This document shows, piece by piece, positions 24,892 to 37,945 of a stretch of 64,000 nucleotides of DNA. The notes beneath the pieces were generated by a model that was not told where the DNA came from, made no database searches, and saw nothing but the letters and a program-made list of their open reading frames with translations. The stretch spans positions 93,224,311 through 93,288,310 of the forward strand of contig OY282560.1 in NCBI GenBank assembly GCA_958295665.1. Direction: 5' to 3'. Source of the stretch: Tipula vernalis. Lineage: Eukaryota; Arthropoda; Insecta; Diptera; Tipulidae. The position numbers and the translations under genes are program-made. Within the stretch, counting starts at the first letter, position 1, and every line of letters starts with the position of its first letter.

Positions 24892-25708
24892 ATCTGCAAT
24901 TGTGCTCCGATTTGGTTGATTGATGCCTCTATCAATAGGTGCTGAGACCTGTAATTGTCATGCCAACGGGCATTTAGATCGCTCGAATATTTCTACACAT
25001 TTCGTAGAAAATTCGATATTATGGAAAATCACCTGAACTATAGACCATGAATCCATAATAAAAAACGAAAATCTGCAATTATGTTCCGATTTGGTTGATT
25101 AATGACTCTTTCAGTAGATCGCTCGAATATTTCTACACATTTCTTAGAAAAGTCAATTTTATGGAAAATCACCTGAACTATAGACCATAAATTCATAATA
25201 AAAAACGAAAATCTGCAATTGTGCTCCGATTTGATTGATTGATGCCTCTATCAATAGGTGCTGAGACCTGTAATTGTCATGCCAACGGGCATTTAGATTG
25301 CTCGAATATTTCTACACATTTCGTAGAAAATTCGATATTATGGAAAATCACCTGAACTATAGACCATGAATCCATAATAAAAAACGAAAATCTGCAATTA
25401 TGTTCCGATTTGGTTGATTAATGACTCTTTCAGTAGATCGCTCGAATATTTCTACACATTTCTTAGAAAAGTCAATTTTATGGAAAATCACCTGAACTAT
25501 AGACCATAAATTCATAATAAAAAACGAAAATCTGCAATTGTGCTCCGATTTGATTGATTGATGCCTCTATCAATAGGTGCTGAGACCTGTAATTGTCATG
25601 CCAACGGGCATTTAGATCGCTCGAATATTTCTACACATTTCGTAGAAAATTCGATATTATGGAAAATCACCTGAACTATAGACCATGAATCCATAATAAA
25701 AAACGAAA
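24892..25708 (+). repeat. Domain boundary block: C2 S2 D S2 D
   Basis: Monomer starts: 24892 C2, 25071 S2 (140 bp), 25211 D, 25390 S2 (140 bp), 25530 D. This is the first appearance of C2, of S2 with A31 ('gattaatg') and T40 ('ctctttcag'), and of D with A24. S2 has a plain A-rich tail instead of 'aaaacaacgaat'. The two S2-D dimers are tandem at a 319-bp offset and differ at position 89 of D (T at 25211, C at 25530). Confidence 0.9.
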
Positions 25709-28278
25709 ATCTGCAATTATGTTCCGATTTGGTTGATTGATGACTCTATCAGTAGATCGCTCGAATATTTCTACACATTTCTTAGAAAATTCAATTTTAT
25801 GGAAAATCACCTGAACTATAGACCATAAATTCATAATAAAAAAACGAAAATCTGCAATTGTGCTCCGATTTGGATGATTGATGCCTCTATCAATAGGTGC
25901 TGAGACCTGTAATTGTCATGCCAGCGGGCATTTAGATCGCTCGAATATTTCTACACATTTCGTAGAAAATTCGATATTATGGAAAATCACCTGAACTATA
26001 GACCATGAATCCATAATAAAAAACGAAAATCTGCAATTATGTTCCGATTTGGTTGATTGATGACTCTATCAATAGGTGCTGAGACCTGTAATTGTCATGC
26101 CAACGGGCATTTAGATCGCTCGAATATTTCTACACATTTCGTAGAAAATTCGATATTATGGAAAATCACCTGAACTATAGACCATGAATCCATAATAAAA
26201 AATGAAAATCTGCAATTATGTTCCGATTTGGTTGATTGATGACTCTATCAATAGGTGCTGAGACCTGTAATTATCATGCCAACGGGCATTTAGATTGCTC
26301 GAATATTTCTACACATTTCGTAGAAAATTCGATATTATGGAAAATCACCTGAACTATAGACCATGAATCCATAATAAAAAACGAAAATCTGCAATTGTGC
26401 TCCGATTTGGTTGATTGATGCCTCTATCAATAGGTGCTGAGACCTGTAATTGTCATGCCAACGGGCATTTAGATCGCTCGAATATTTCTACACATTTCGT
26501 AGAAAATTCGATATTATGGAAAATCACCTGAACTATAGACCATGAATCCATAATAAAAAACGAAAATCTGCAATTGTGCTCCGATTTGGTTGATTGATGC
26601 CTCTATCAATAGGTGCTGAGACCTGTAATTGTCATGCCAACGGGCATTTAGATCGCTCGAATATTTCTACACATTTCGTAGAAAATTCGATTTTATGGAA
26701 AATCACCTGAACTATAGACCATGAATCCATAATAAAAAACGAAAATCTGCAATTATGTTCCGATTTGGTTGATTGATGACTCTATCAATAGGTGCTGAGA
26801 CCTGTAATTATCATGCCAACGGGCATTTAGATTGCTCGAATATTTCTACACATTTCGTAGAAAATTCGATATTATGGAAAATCACCTGAACTATAGACCA
26901 TGAATCCATAATAAAAAACGAAAATCTGCAATTATGTTCCGATTTGGTTGATTGATGACTCTATCAATAGGTGCTGAGACCTGTAATTATCATGCCAACG
27001 GGCATTTAGATCGCTCGAATATTTCTACACATTTCGTAGAAAATTCGATATTATGGAAAATCACCTGAACTATAGACCATGAATCCATAATAAAAAACGA
27101 AAATCTGCAATTATGTTCCGATTTGGTTGATTGATGACTCTATCAATAGGTGCTGAGACCTGTAATTGTCATGCCAACGGGCATTTAGATCGCTCGAATA
27201 TTTCTACACATTTCGTAGAAAATTCGATATTATGGAAAATCACCTGAACTATAGACCATGAATCCATAATAAAAAACGAAAATCTGCAATTATGTTCCGA
27301 TTTGGTTGATTAATGACTCTTTCAGTAGATCGCTCGAATATTTCTACACATTTCGTAGAAAATTCGATATTATGGAAAATCACCTGAACTATAGACCATG
27401 AATCCATAATAAAAAATGAAAATCTGCAATTGTGCTCCGATTTGGTTGATTGATGCCTCTATCAATAGGTGCTGAGACCTGTAATTGTCATGCCAACGGG
27501 CATTTAGATCGCTCGAATATTTCTACTCATTTCGTAGAAAATTCGATTTTATGGAAAATCACCTGAACTATAGACCATGAATCCATAATAAAAAACGAAA
27601 ATCTGCAATTATGTTCCGATTTGGTTGATTGATGACTCTATCAATAGGTGCTGAGACCTGTAATTATCATGCCAACGGGCATTTAGATCGCTCGAATATT
27701 TCTACACATTTCGTAGAAAATTCGATATTATGGAAAATCACCTGAACTATAGACCATGAATCCATAATAAAAAACGAAAATCTGCAATTATGTTCCGATT
27801 TGGTTGATTGATGACTCTATCAATAGGTGCTGAGACCTGTAATTATCATGCCAACGGGCATTTAGATCGCTCGAATATTTCTACACATTCCTTAGAAAAT
27901 TCGATATTATGGAAAATCACCTGAACTATAGACCATGAATCCATAATAAAAAACGAAAATCTGCAATTATGTTCCGATTTGGTTGATTGATGACTCTATC
28001 AGTAGATCGCTCGAATATTTCTACACATTTCTTAGAAAAGTCAATTTTATGGAAAATCACCTGAACTATAGACCATAAATTCATAATAAAACAACGAATA
28101 TCTGCAATTGTGCTCCGATTTGGATGATTGATGCCTCTATCAATAGGTGCTGAGACCTGTAATTGTCATGCCAACGGGCATTTAGATCGCTCGAATATTT
28201 CTACACATTTCGTAGAAAATTCGATATTATGGAAAATCACCTGAACTATAGACCATGAATCCATAATAAAAAACGAAA
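25709..28278 (+). repeat. Segmental duplicate, left copy (offset 3,888 bp)
   Basis: Monomer starts: 25709 S3, 25850 E, 26029 Ag, 26208 A, 26387 C2, 26566 C2-T127, 26745 A, 26924 Ac, 27103 Ag, 27282 S2/A chimera, 27422 C2-T127, 27601 Ac, 27780 Ac, 27959 S, 28100 C. From 25850 on, the order matches 29738-32166 at a constant 3,888-bp offset. Shared rare marks include 'aatgaaa' at the Ag tail (26029) and 'ctactcat' in the monomer at 27422. The first T127 of a long monomer in the window is in 26566. Private marks here are 'acattccttag' in 27780 and C89 in 27601. Confidence 0.9.
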
Positions 28279-28457
28279 ATCTGCAATTATGTTCCGATTT
28301 GGTTGATTGATGACTCTATCAATAGGTGCTGAGACCTGTAATTATCATGCCAACGGGCATTTAGATTGCTCGAATATTTCTACACATTTCGTAGAAAATT
28401 CGATATTATGGAAAATCACCTGAACTATAGACCATGAATCCATAATAAAAAACGAAA
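28279..28457 (+). repeat. Single A monomer between duplicated segments
   Basis: This is an ordinary type A monomer joining the end of the left 3,888-bp-offset copy to the S3-E series. The equivalent place after the right copy (32167) holds an S monomer instead, which fixes the duplication end at 28278/32166. Confidence 0.88.
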
Positions 28458-29276
28458 ATCTGCAATTATGTTCCGATTTGGTTGATTGATGACTCTATCA
28501 GTAGATCGCTCGAATATTTCTACACATTTCTTAGAAAATTCAATTTTATGGAAAATCACCTGAACTATAGACCATAAATTCATAATAAAAAAACGAAAAT
28601 CTGCAATTGTGCTCCGATTTGGATAATTGATGCCTCTATCAATAGGTGCTGAGACCTGTAATTGTCATGCCAGCGGGCATTTATATCGCTCGAATATTTC
28701 TACACATTTCGTAGAAAATTCGATTTTATGGAAAATCACCTGAACTATAGACCATGAATCCATAATAAAAAACGAAAATCTGCAATTATGTTCCGATTTG
28801 GTTGATTGATGACTCTTTCAGTAGATCGCTCGAATATTTCTACACATTTCTTAGAAAATTCAATTTTATGGAAAATCACCTGAACTATAGACCATAAATT
28901 CATAATAAAAAAACGAAAATCTGCAATTGTGCTCCGATTTGGATGATTGATGCCTCTATCAATAGGTGCTGAGACCTGTAATTGTCATGCCAGCGGGCAT
29001 TTAGATCGCTCGAATATTTCTACACATTTCGTAGAAAATTCGATATTATGGAAAATCACCTGAACTATAGACCATAAATTCATAATAAAAAACGAAAATC
29101 TGCAATTGTGCTCCGATTTGGTTGATTGATGCCTCTATCAATAGGTGCTGAGACCTGTAATTGTCATGCCAACGGGCATTTAGATCGCTCGAATATTTCT
29201 ACACATTTCGTAGAAAATTCGATATTATGGAAAATCACCTGAACTATAGACCATGAATCCATAATAAAAAACGAAA
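28458..29276 (+). repeat. S3-E tetramer with C2, copy 1 (offset 819 bp)
   Basis: Monomer starts: 28458 S3, 28599 E, 28778 S3 with T40, 28919 E, 29098 C2. The E at 28599 is a derivative with 'ggataatt', 'ttatatcg' and T127, and these marks recur in 29418. The E at 28919 ends with a short-type 'ataaattc' tail although it is full length, which suggests an exchange in the last 30 bp. Confidence 0.88.
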
Positions 29277-32166
29277 ATCTGCAATTATGTTCCGATTTGG
29301 TTGATTGATGACTCTATCAGTAGATCGCTCGAATATTTCTACACATTTCTTAGAAAATTCAATTTTATGGAAAATCACCTGAACTATAGACCATAAATTC
29401 ATAATAAAAAAACGAAAATCTGCAATTGTGCTCCGATTTGGATAATTGATGCCTCTATCAATAGGTGCTGAGACCTGTAATTGTCATGCCAGCGGGCATT
29501 TATATCGCTCGAATATTTCTACACATTTCGTAGAAAATTCGATTTTATGGAAAATCACCTGAACTATAGACCATGAATCCATAATAAAAAACGAAAATCT
29601 GCAATTATGTTCCGATTTGGTTGATTGATGACTCTTTCAGTAGATCGCTCGAATATTTCTACACATTTCTTAGAAAATTCAATTTTATGCAAAATCACCT
29701 GAACTATAGACCATAAATTCATAATAAAAAAACGAAAATCTGCAATTGTGCTCCGATTTGGATGATTGATGCCTCTATCAATAGGTGCTGAGACCTGTAA
29801 TTGTCATGCCAGCGGGCATTTAGATCGCTCGAATATTTCTACACATTTCGTAGAAAATTCGATATTATGGAAAATCACCTGAACTATAGACCATGAATCC
29901 ATAATAAAAAACGAAAATCTGCAATTATGTTCCGATTTGGTTGATTGATGACTCTATCAATAGGTGCTGAGACCTGTAATTGTCATGCCAACGGGCATTT
30001 AGATCGCTCGAATATTTCTACACATTTCGTAGAAAATTCGATATTATGGAAAATCACCTGAACTATAGACCATGAATCCATAATAAAAAATGAAAATCTG
30101 CAATTATGTTCCGATTTGGTTGATTGATGACTCTATCAATAGGTGCTGAGACCTGTAATTATCATGCCAACGGGCATTTAGATTGCTCGAATATTTCTAC
30201 ACATTTCGTAGAAATTTCGATATTATGGAAAATCACCTGAACTATAGACCATGAATCCATAATAAAAAACGAAAATCTGCAATTGTGCTCCGATTTGGTT
30301 GATTGATGCCTCTATCAATAGGTGCTGAGACCTGTAATTGTCATGCCAACGGGCATTTAGATCGCTCGAATATTTCTACACATTTCGTAGAAAATTCGAT
30401 ATTATGGAAAATCACCTGAACTATAGACCATGAATCCATAATAAAAAACGAAAATCTGCAATTGTGCTCCGATTTGGTTGATTGATGCCTCTATCAATAG
30501 GTGCTGAGACCTGTAATTGTCATGCCAACGGGCATTTAGATCGCTCGAATATTTCTACACATTTCGTAGAAAATTCGATTTTATGGAAAATCACCTGAAC
30601 TATAGACCATGAATCCATAATAAAAAACGAAAATCTGCAATTATGTTCCGATTTGGTTGATTGATGACTCTATCAATAGGTGCTGAGACCTGTAATTATC
30701 ATGCCAACGGGCATTTAGATTGCTCGAATATTTCTACACATTTCGTAGAAAATTCGATATTATGGAAAATCACCTGAACTATAGACCATGAATCCATAAT
30801 AAAAAACGAAAATCTGCAATTATGTTCCGATTTGGTTGATTGATGACTCTATCAATAGGTGCTGAGACCTGTAATTATCATGCCAACGGGCATTTAGATC
30901 GCTCGAATATTTCTACACATTTCGTAGAAAATTCGATATTATGGAAAATCACCTGAACTATAGACCATGAATCCATAATAAAAAACGAAAATCTGCAATT
31001 ATGTTCCGATTTGGTTGATTGATGACTCTATCAATAGGTGCTGAGACCTGTAATTGTCATGCCAACGGGCATTTAGATCGCTCGAATATTTCTACACATT
31101 TCGTAGAAAATTCGATATTATGGAAAATCACCTGAACTATAGACCATGAATCCATAATAAAAAACGAAAATCTGCAATTATGTTCCGATTTGGTTGATTA
31201 ATGACTCTTTCAGTAGATCGCTCGAATATTTCTACACATTTCGTAGAAAATTCGATATTATGGAAAATCACCTGAACTATAGACCATGAATCCATAATAA
31301 AAAATGAAAATCTGCAATTGTGCTCCGATTTGGTTGATTGATGCCTCTATCAATAGGTGCTGAGACCTGTAATTGTCATGCCAACGGGCATTTAGATCGC
31401 TCGAATATTTCTACTCATTTCGTAGAAAATTCGATTTTATGGAAAATCACCTGAACTATAGACCATGAATCCATAATAAAAAACGAAAATCTGCAATTAT
31501 GTTCCGATTTGGTTGATTGATGACTCTATCAATAGGTGCTGAGACCTGTAATTATCATGCCAACGGGCATTTAGATTGCTCGAATATTTCTACACATTTC
31601 GTAGAAAATTCGATATTATGGAAAATCACCTGAACTATAGACCATGAATCCATAATAAAAAACGAAAATCTGCAATTATGTTCCGATTTGGTTGATTGAT
31701 GACTCTATCAATAGGTGCTGAGACCTGTAATTATCATGCCAACGGGCATTTAGATCGCTCGAATATTTCTACACATTTCGTAGAAAATTCGATATTATGG
31801 AAAATCACCTGAACTATAGACCATGAATCCATAATAAAAAACGAAAATCTGCAATTATGTTCCGATTTGGTTGATTGATGACTCTATCAGTAGATCGCTC
31901 GAATATTTCTACACATTTCTTAGAAAAGTCAATTTTATGGAAAATCACCTGAACTATAGACCATAAATTCATAATAAAACAACGAATATCTGCAATTGTG
32001 CTCCGATTTGGATGATTGATGCCTCTATCAATAGGTGCTGAGACCTGTAATTGTCATGCCAACGGGCATTTAGATCGCTCGAATATTTCTACACATTTCG
32101 TAGAAAATTCGATATTATGGAAAATCACCTGAACTATAGACCATGAATCCATAATAAAAAACGAAA
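29277..32166 (+). repeat. S3-E tetramer copy 2 running into segmental duplicate, right copy
   Basis: Monomer starts: 29277 S3, 29418 E, 29597 S3 with T40, 29738 E, 29917 Ag, 30096 A, 30275 C2, 30454 C2-T127, 30633 A, 30812 Ac, 30991 Ag, 31170 S2/A chimera, 31310 C2-T127, 31489 A, 31668 Ac, 31847 S, 31988 C. The first four repeat 28458-29097 at 819 bp; 29738-32166 repeats 25850-28278 at 3,888 bp. Private changes include 'gaaatttcg' in 30096 and 'ttatgcaaaa' in 29597. Confidence 0.9.
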
Positions 32167-33701
32167 ATCTGCAGTTATGTTCCGATTTGGTTGATTGATG
32201 ACTCTATCAGTAGATCGCTCGAATATTTCTACACATTTCTTAGAAAAGTCAATATTATGGAAAATCACCTGAACTATAGAATATAAATTTATAATAAAAC
32301 AACGAATATCTGCAATTGTGCTCCGATTTGGATGATTGATGCCTCTATCAATAGGTGCTGAGACCTGTAATTGTCATGCCAACGGGCATTTAGATCGCTC
32401 GAATATTTCTACACATTTCGTAGAAAATTCGATTTTATGGAAAATCACCTGAACTATATACCATGAATCCATAATAAAAAACGAAAATCTGCAATTATGT
32501 TCCGATTTGGTTGATTGATGACTCTATCAATAGGTGCTGAGACCTGTAATTGTCATGCCAACGGGCATTTAGATCGCTCGAATATTTCTACACATTTCGT
32601 AGAAAATTCGATATTATGGAAAATCACCTGAACTATAGACCATGAATCCATAATAAAAAACGAAAATCTGCAATTATGTTCCGATTTGGTTGATTGATGA
32701 CTCTATCAATAGGTGCTGAGACCTGTAATTATCATGCCAACGGGCATTTAGATCGCTCGAATATTTCTACACATTTCGTAGAAAATTCGATATTATGGAA
32801 AATCACCTGAACTATAGACCATGAATCCATAATAAAAAACGAAAATCTGCAATTATGTTCCGATTTGGTTGATTGATGACTCTATCAGTAGATCGCTCGA
32901 ATATTTCTACACATTTCTTAGAAAAGTCAATTTTATGGAAAATCACCTGAACTATAGACCATAAATTCATAATAAAACAACGAATATCTGCAATTGTGCT
33001 CCGATTTGGATGATTGATGCCTCTATCAATAGGTGCTGAGACCTGTGATTGTCATGCCAACGGGCATTTAGATCGCTCGAATATTTCTACACATTTCGTA
33101 GAAAATTCGATTTTATGGAAAATCACCTGAACTATAGACCATGAATCCATAATAAAAAACGAAAATCTGCAATTATGTTCCGATTTGGTTGATTGATGAC
33201 TCTATCAATAGGTGCTGAGACCTGTAATTATCATGCCAACGGGCATTTAGATTGCTCGAATATTTCTACACATTTCGTAGAAAATTCGATATTATGGAAA
33301 ATCACCTGAACTATAGACCATGAATCAATAATAAAAAACGAAAATCTGCAATTATGTTCCGATTTGGTTGATTGATGACTCTATCAATAGGTGCTGAGAC
33401 CTGTAATTATCATGCCAACGGGCATTTAGATTGCTCGAATATTTCTACACATTTCGTAGAAAATTCGATATTATGGAAAACCACCTGAACTATAGACCAT
33501 GAATCCATAATAAAAAACGAAAATCTGCAATTATGTTCCGATTTGGTTGATTGATGACTCTATCAATAGGTGCTGAGACCTGTAATTATCATGCCAACGG
33601 GCATTTAGATTGCTCGAATATTTCTACACATTTCGTAGAAAATTCGATATTATGGAAAATCACCTGAACTATAGACCATGAATCCATAATAAAAAACGAA
33701 A
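32167..33701 (+). repeat. Transitional block: S C Ag Ac S C A A A
   Basis: Monomer starts: 32167 S, 32308 C-T127, 32487 Ag, 32666 Ac, 32845 S, 32986 C-T127, 33165 A, 33344 A, 33523 A. The S at 32167 is unusually diverged ('gcagttatg', 'gtcaatatt', 'agaatataaattt'). Several others have one private change: 'ctatataccatg' in 32308, 'ctgtgattg' in 32986, 'gaatcaata' in 33165 and 'gaaaaccacc' in 33344. The density of private changes is clearly higher than in Domain I. Confidence 0.87.
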
Positions 33702-35912
33702 ATCTGCAATTATGTTCCGATTTGGTTGATTGATGACTCTATCAGTAGATCGCTCGAATATTTCTACACATTTCTTAGAAAAGTCAATTTTATGGAAAAT
33801 CACCTGAACTATAGACCATAAATTCATAACAAAACAACGAATATCTGCAATTGTGCTCCGATTTGGATGATTGATGCCTCTATCAATAGGTGCTGAGACC
33901 TGTAATTGTCATGCCAACGGGCATTTAGATCGCTCGAATATTTCTACACATTTCGTAGAAAATTCGATTTTATGGAAAATCACCTGAACTATAGACCATG
34001 AATCCATAATAAAAAACGAAAATCTGCAATTGTGCTCCGATTTGGTTGATTGATGCCTCTATCAATAGGTGCTGAGACCTGTAATTATCATGCCAACGGG
34101 CATTTAGATTGCTCGAATATTTCTACACATTTCGTAGAAAATTCGATATTATGGAAAATCACCTGAACTATAGACCATGAATCCATAATAAAAAACGAAA
34201 ATCTGCAATTATGTTCCGATTTGGTTGATTGATGACTCTATCAATAGGTGCTGAGACCTGTAATTATCATGCCAACGGGCATTTAGATTGCTCGAATATT
34301 TCTACACATTTCGTAGAAAATTCGATATTATGGAAAATCACCTGAACTATAGACCATGAATCCATAATAAAAAACGAAAATCTGCAATTATGTTCCGATT
34401 TGGTTGATTGATGACTCTATCAATAGGTGCTGAGACCTGTAATTATCATGCCAACGGGCATTTAGATTGCTCGAATATTTCTACACATTTCGTAGAAAAT
34501 TCGATATTATGGAAAATCACCTGAACTATAGACCATGAATCCATAATAAAAAACGAAAATCTGCAATTGTGCTCCGATTTGGTTGATTGATGCCTCTATC
34601 AATAGGTGCTGAGACCTGTAATTGTCATGCCAACGGGCATTTAGATCGCTCGAATATTTCTACACATTTCGTAGAAAATTCGATATTATGGAAAATCACC
34701 TGAACTATAGACCATGAATCCATAATAAAAAACGAAAATCTGCAATTATGTTCCGATTTGGTTGATTAATGACTCTTTCAGTAGATCGCTAGAATATTTC
34801 TACACATTTCTTAGAAAAGTCAATTTTATGGAAAATCACCTGAACTATAGACCATAAATTCATAATAAAAAACGAAAATCTGCAATTGTGCTCCGATTTG
34901 ATTGATTGATGCCTCTATCAATAGGTGCTGAGACCTGTAATTATCATGCCAACGGGCATTTAGATTGCTCGAATATTTCTACACATTTCGTAGAAAATTC
35001 GATATTATGGAAAATCACCTGAACTATAGACCATGAATCCATAATAAAAAACGAAAATCTGCAATTATGTTCCGATTTGGTTGATTGATGACTCTATCAA
35101 TAGGTGCTGAGACCTGTAATTATCATGCCAACGGGCATTTAGATCGCTCGAATATTTCTACACATTTCGTAGAAAATTCGATTTTATGGAAAATCACCTG
35201 AACTATAGACCATGAATCCATAATAAAAAACGAAAATCTGCAATTATGTTCCGATTTGGTTGATTGATGACTCTATCAGTAGATCGCTCGAATATTTCTA
35301 CACATTTCTTAGAAAAGTCAATTTTATGGAAAATCACCTGAACTATAGACCATAAATTTATAATAAAAAACGAAAATCTGCAATTGTGCTCCGATTTGAT
35401 TGATTGATGCCTCTATCAATAGGTGCTGAGACCTGTAATTATCATGCCAACGGGCATTTAGATTGCTCGAATATTTCTACACATTTCGTAGAAAATTCGA
35501 TATTATGGAAAATCACCTGAACTATAGACCATGAATCCATAATAAAAAACGAAAATCTGCAATTATGTTCCGATTTGGTTGATTGATGACTCTATCAATA
35601 GGTGCTGAGACCTGTAATTATCATGCCAACGGGCATTTAGATCGCTCGAATATTTCTACACATTTCGTAGAAAATTCGATTTTATGGAAAATCACCTGAA
35701 CTATAGACCATGAATCCATAATAAAAAACGAAAATCTGCAATTATGTTCCGATTTGGGTGATTGATGACTCTATCAATAGGTGCTGAGACCTGTAATTAT
35801 CATGCCAACGGGCATTTAGATTGCTCGAATATTTCTACACATTTCGTAGAAAATTCGATATTATGGAAAATCACCTGAACTATAGACCATGAATCCATAA
35901 TAAAAAACGAAA
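33702..35912 (+). repeat. HOR family II, copy 1: S C C2t A A C2 S2 D Ac + S D Ac A
   Basis: Monomer starts: 33702 S, 33843 C-T127, 34022 C2t, 34201 A, 34380 A, 34559 C2, 34738 S2, 34878 D, 35057 Ac-T127, 35236 S (140 bp, A-rich tail), 35376 D, 35555 Ac-T127, 35734 A. The first nine match 37946-39471. The S2 at 34738 has 'gctagaat' instead of 'gctcgaat', shared only with 36591. The final S D Ac is a local partial repeat of S2 D Ac. Confidence 0.88.
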
Positions 35913-37088
35913 ATCTGCAATTATGTTCCGATTTGGTTGATTGATGACTCTATCAGTAGATCGCTCGAATATTTCTACACATTTCTTAGAAAAGTCAATT
36001 TTATGGAAAATCACCTGAACTATAGACCATAAATTCATAATAAAACAACGAATATCTGCAATTGTGCTCCGATTTGGATGATTGATGCCTCTATCAATAG
36101 GTGCTGAGACCTGTAATTGTCATGCCAACGGGCATTTAGATCGCTCGAATATTTCTACACATTTCGTAGAAAATTCGATTTTATGGAAAATCACCTGAAC
36201 TATGGACCATGAATCCATAATAAAAAACGAAAATCTGCAATTGTGCTCCGATTTGGTTGATTGATGCCTCTATCAATAGGTGCTGAGACCTGTAATTATC
36301 ATGCCAACGGGCATTTAGATTGCTCGAATATTTCTACACATTTCGTAGAAAATTCGATATTATGGAAAATCACCTGAACTATAGACCATGAATCCATAAT
36401 AAAAAACGAAAATCTGCAATTATGTTCCGATTTGGTTGATTGATGACTCTATCAATAGGTGCTGAGACCTGTAATTATCATGCCAACGGGCATTTAGATT
36501 GCTCGAATATTTCTACACATTTCGTAGAAAATTCGATATTATGGAAAATCACCTGAACTATAGACCATGAATCCATAATAAAAAACGAAAATCTGCAATT
36601 ATGTTCCGATTTGGTTGATTAATGACTCTTTCAGTAGATCGCTAGAATATTTCTACACATTTCTTAGAAAAGTCAATTTTATGGAAAATCACCTGAACTA
36701 TAGACCATAAATTCATAATAAAAAACGAAAATCTGCAATTGTGCTCCGATTTGATTGATTGATGCCTCTATCAATAGGTGCTGAGACCTGTAATTATCAT
36801 GCCAACGGGCATTTAGATTGCTCGAATATTTCTACACATTTCGTAGAAAATTCGATATTATGGAAAATCACCTGAACTATAGACCATGAATCCATAATAA
36901 AAAACGAAAATCTGCAATTATGTTCCGATTTGGTTGATTGATGACTCTATCAATAGGTGCTGAGACCTGTAATTATCATGCCAACGGGCATTTAGATCGC
37001 TCGAATATTTCTACACATTTCGTAGAAAATTCGATTTTATGGAAAATCACCTGAACTATAGACCATGAATCCATAATAAAAAACGAAA
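35913..37088 (+). repeat. HOR family II, contracted copy: S C C2t A S2 D Ac
   Basis: Monomer starts: 35913 S, 36054 C-T127, 36233 C2t, 36412 A, 36591 S2 ('gctagaat'), 36731 D, 36910 Ac-T127. Relative to 33702 it lacks one A and one C2, a loss of two whole monomers. The C at 36054 has a private 'ctatggacc'. Confidence 0.88.
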
Positions 37089-37945
37089 ATCTGCAATTAT
37101 GTTCCGATTTGGTTGATTGATGACTCTATCAGTAGATCGCTCGAATATTTCTACACATTTCTTAGAAAAGTCAATTTTATGGAAAATCACCTGAACTATA
37201 GACCATAAATTCATAATAAAACAACGAATATCTGCAATTGTGCTCCGATTTGGATGATTGATGCCTCTATCAATAGGTGCTGAGACCTGTAATTGTCATG
37301 CCAACGGGCATTTAGATCGCTCGAATATTTCTACACATTTCGTAGAAAATTCGATTTTATGGAAAATCACCTGAACTATAGACCATAAATTCATAATAAA
37401 AAACGAAAATCTGCAATTGTGCTCCGATTTGATTGATTGATGCCTTTATCAATAGGTGCTGAGACCTGTAATTATCATGCCAACGGGCATTTAGATTGCT
37501 CGAATATTTCTACACATTTCGTAGAAAATTCGATATTATGGAAAATCACCTGAACTATAGACCATGAATCCATAATAAAAAACGAAAATCTGCAATTATG
37601 TTCCGATTTGGTTGATTGATGACTCTATCAATAGGTGCTGAGACCTGTAATTATCATGCCAACGGGCATTTAGATCGCTCGAATATTTCTACACATTTCG
37701 TAGAAAATTCGATATTATGGAAAATCACCTGAACTATAGACCATGAATCCATAATAAAAAACGAAAATCTGCAATTATGTTCCGATTTGGTTGATTGATG
37801 ACTCTATCAATAGGTGCTGAGACCTGTAATTATCATGCCAACGGGCATTTAGATTGCTCGAATATTTCTACACATTTCGTAGAAAATTCGATATTATGGA
37901 AAATCACCTGAACTATAGACCATGAATCCATAATAAAAAACGAAA
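37089..37945 (+). repeat. HOR family II, rearranged copy: S C D Ac A
   Basis: Monomer starts: 37089 S, 37230 C-T127, 37409 D, 37588 Ac, 37767 A. The C at 37230 ends with the short-type 'ataaattc' tail and A-run and then enters D. That is the tail and neighbour expected of S2, so C and S2 were joined within their last 50 bp. D at 37409 has a private 'gcctttatc'. Confidence 0.87.
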
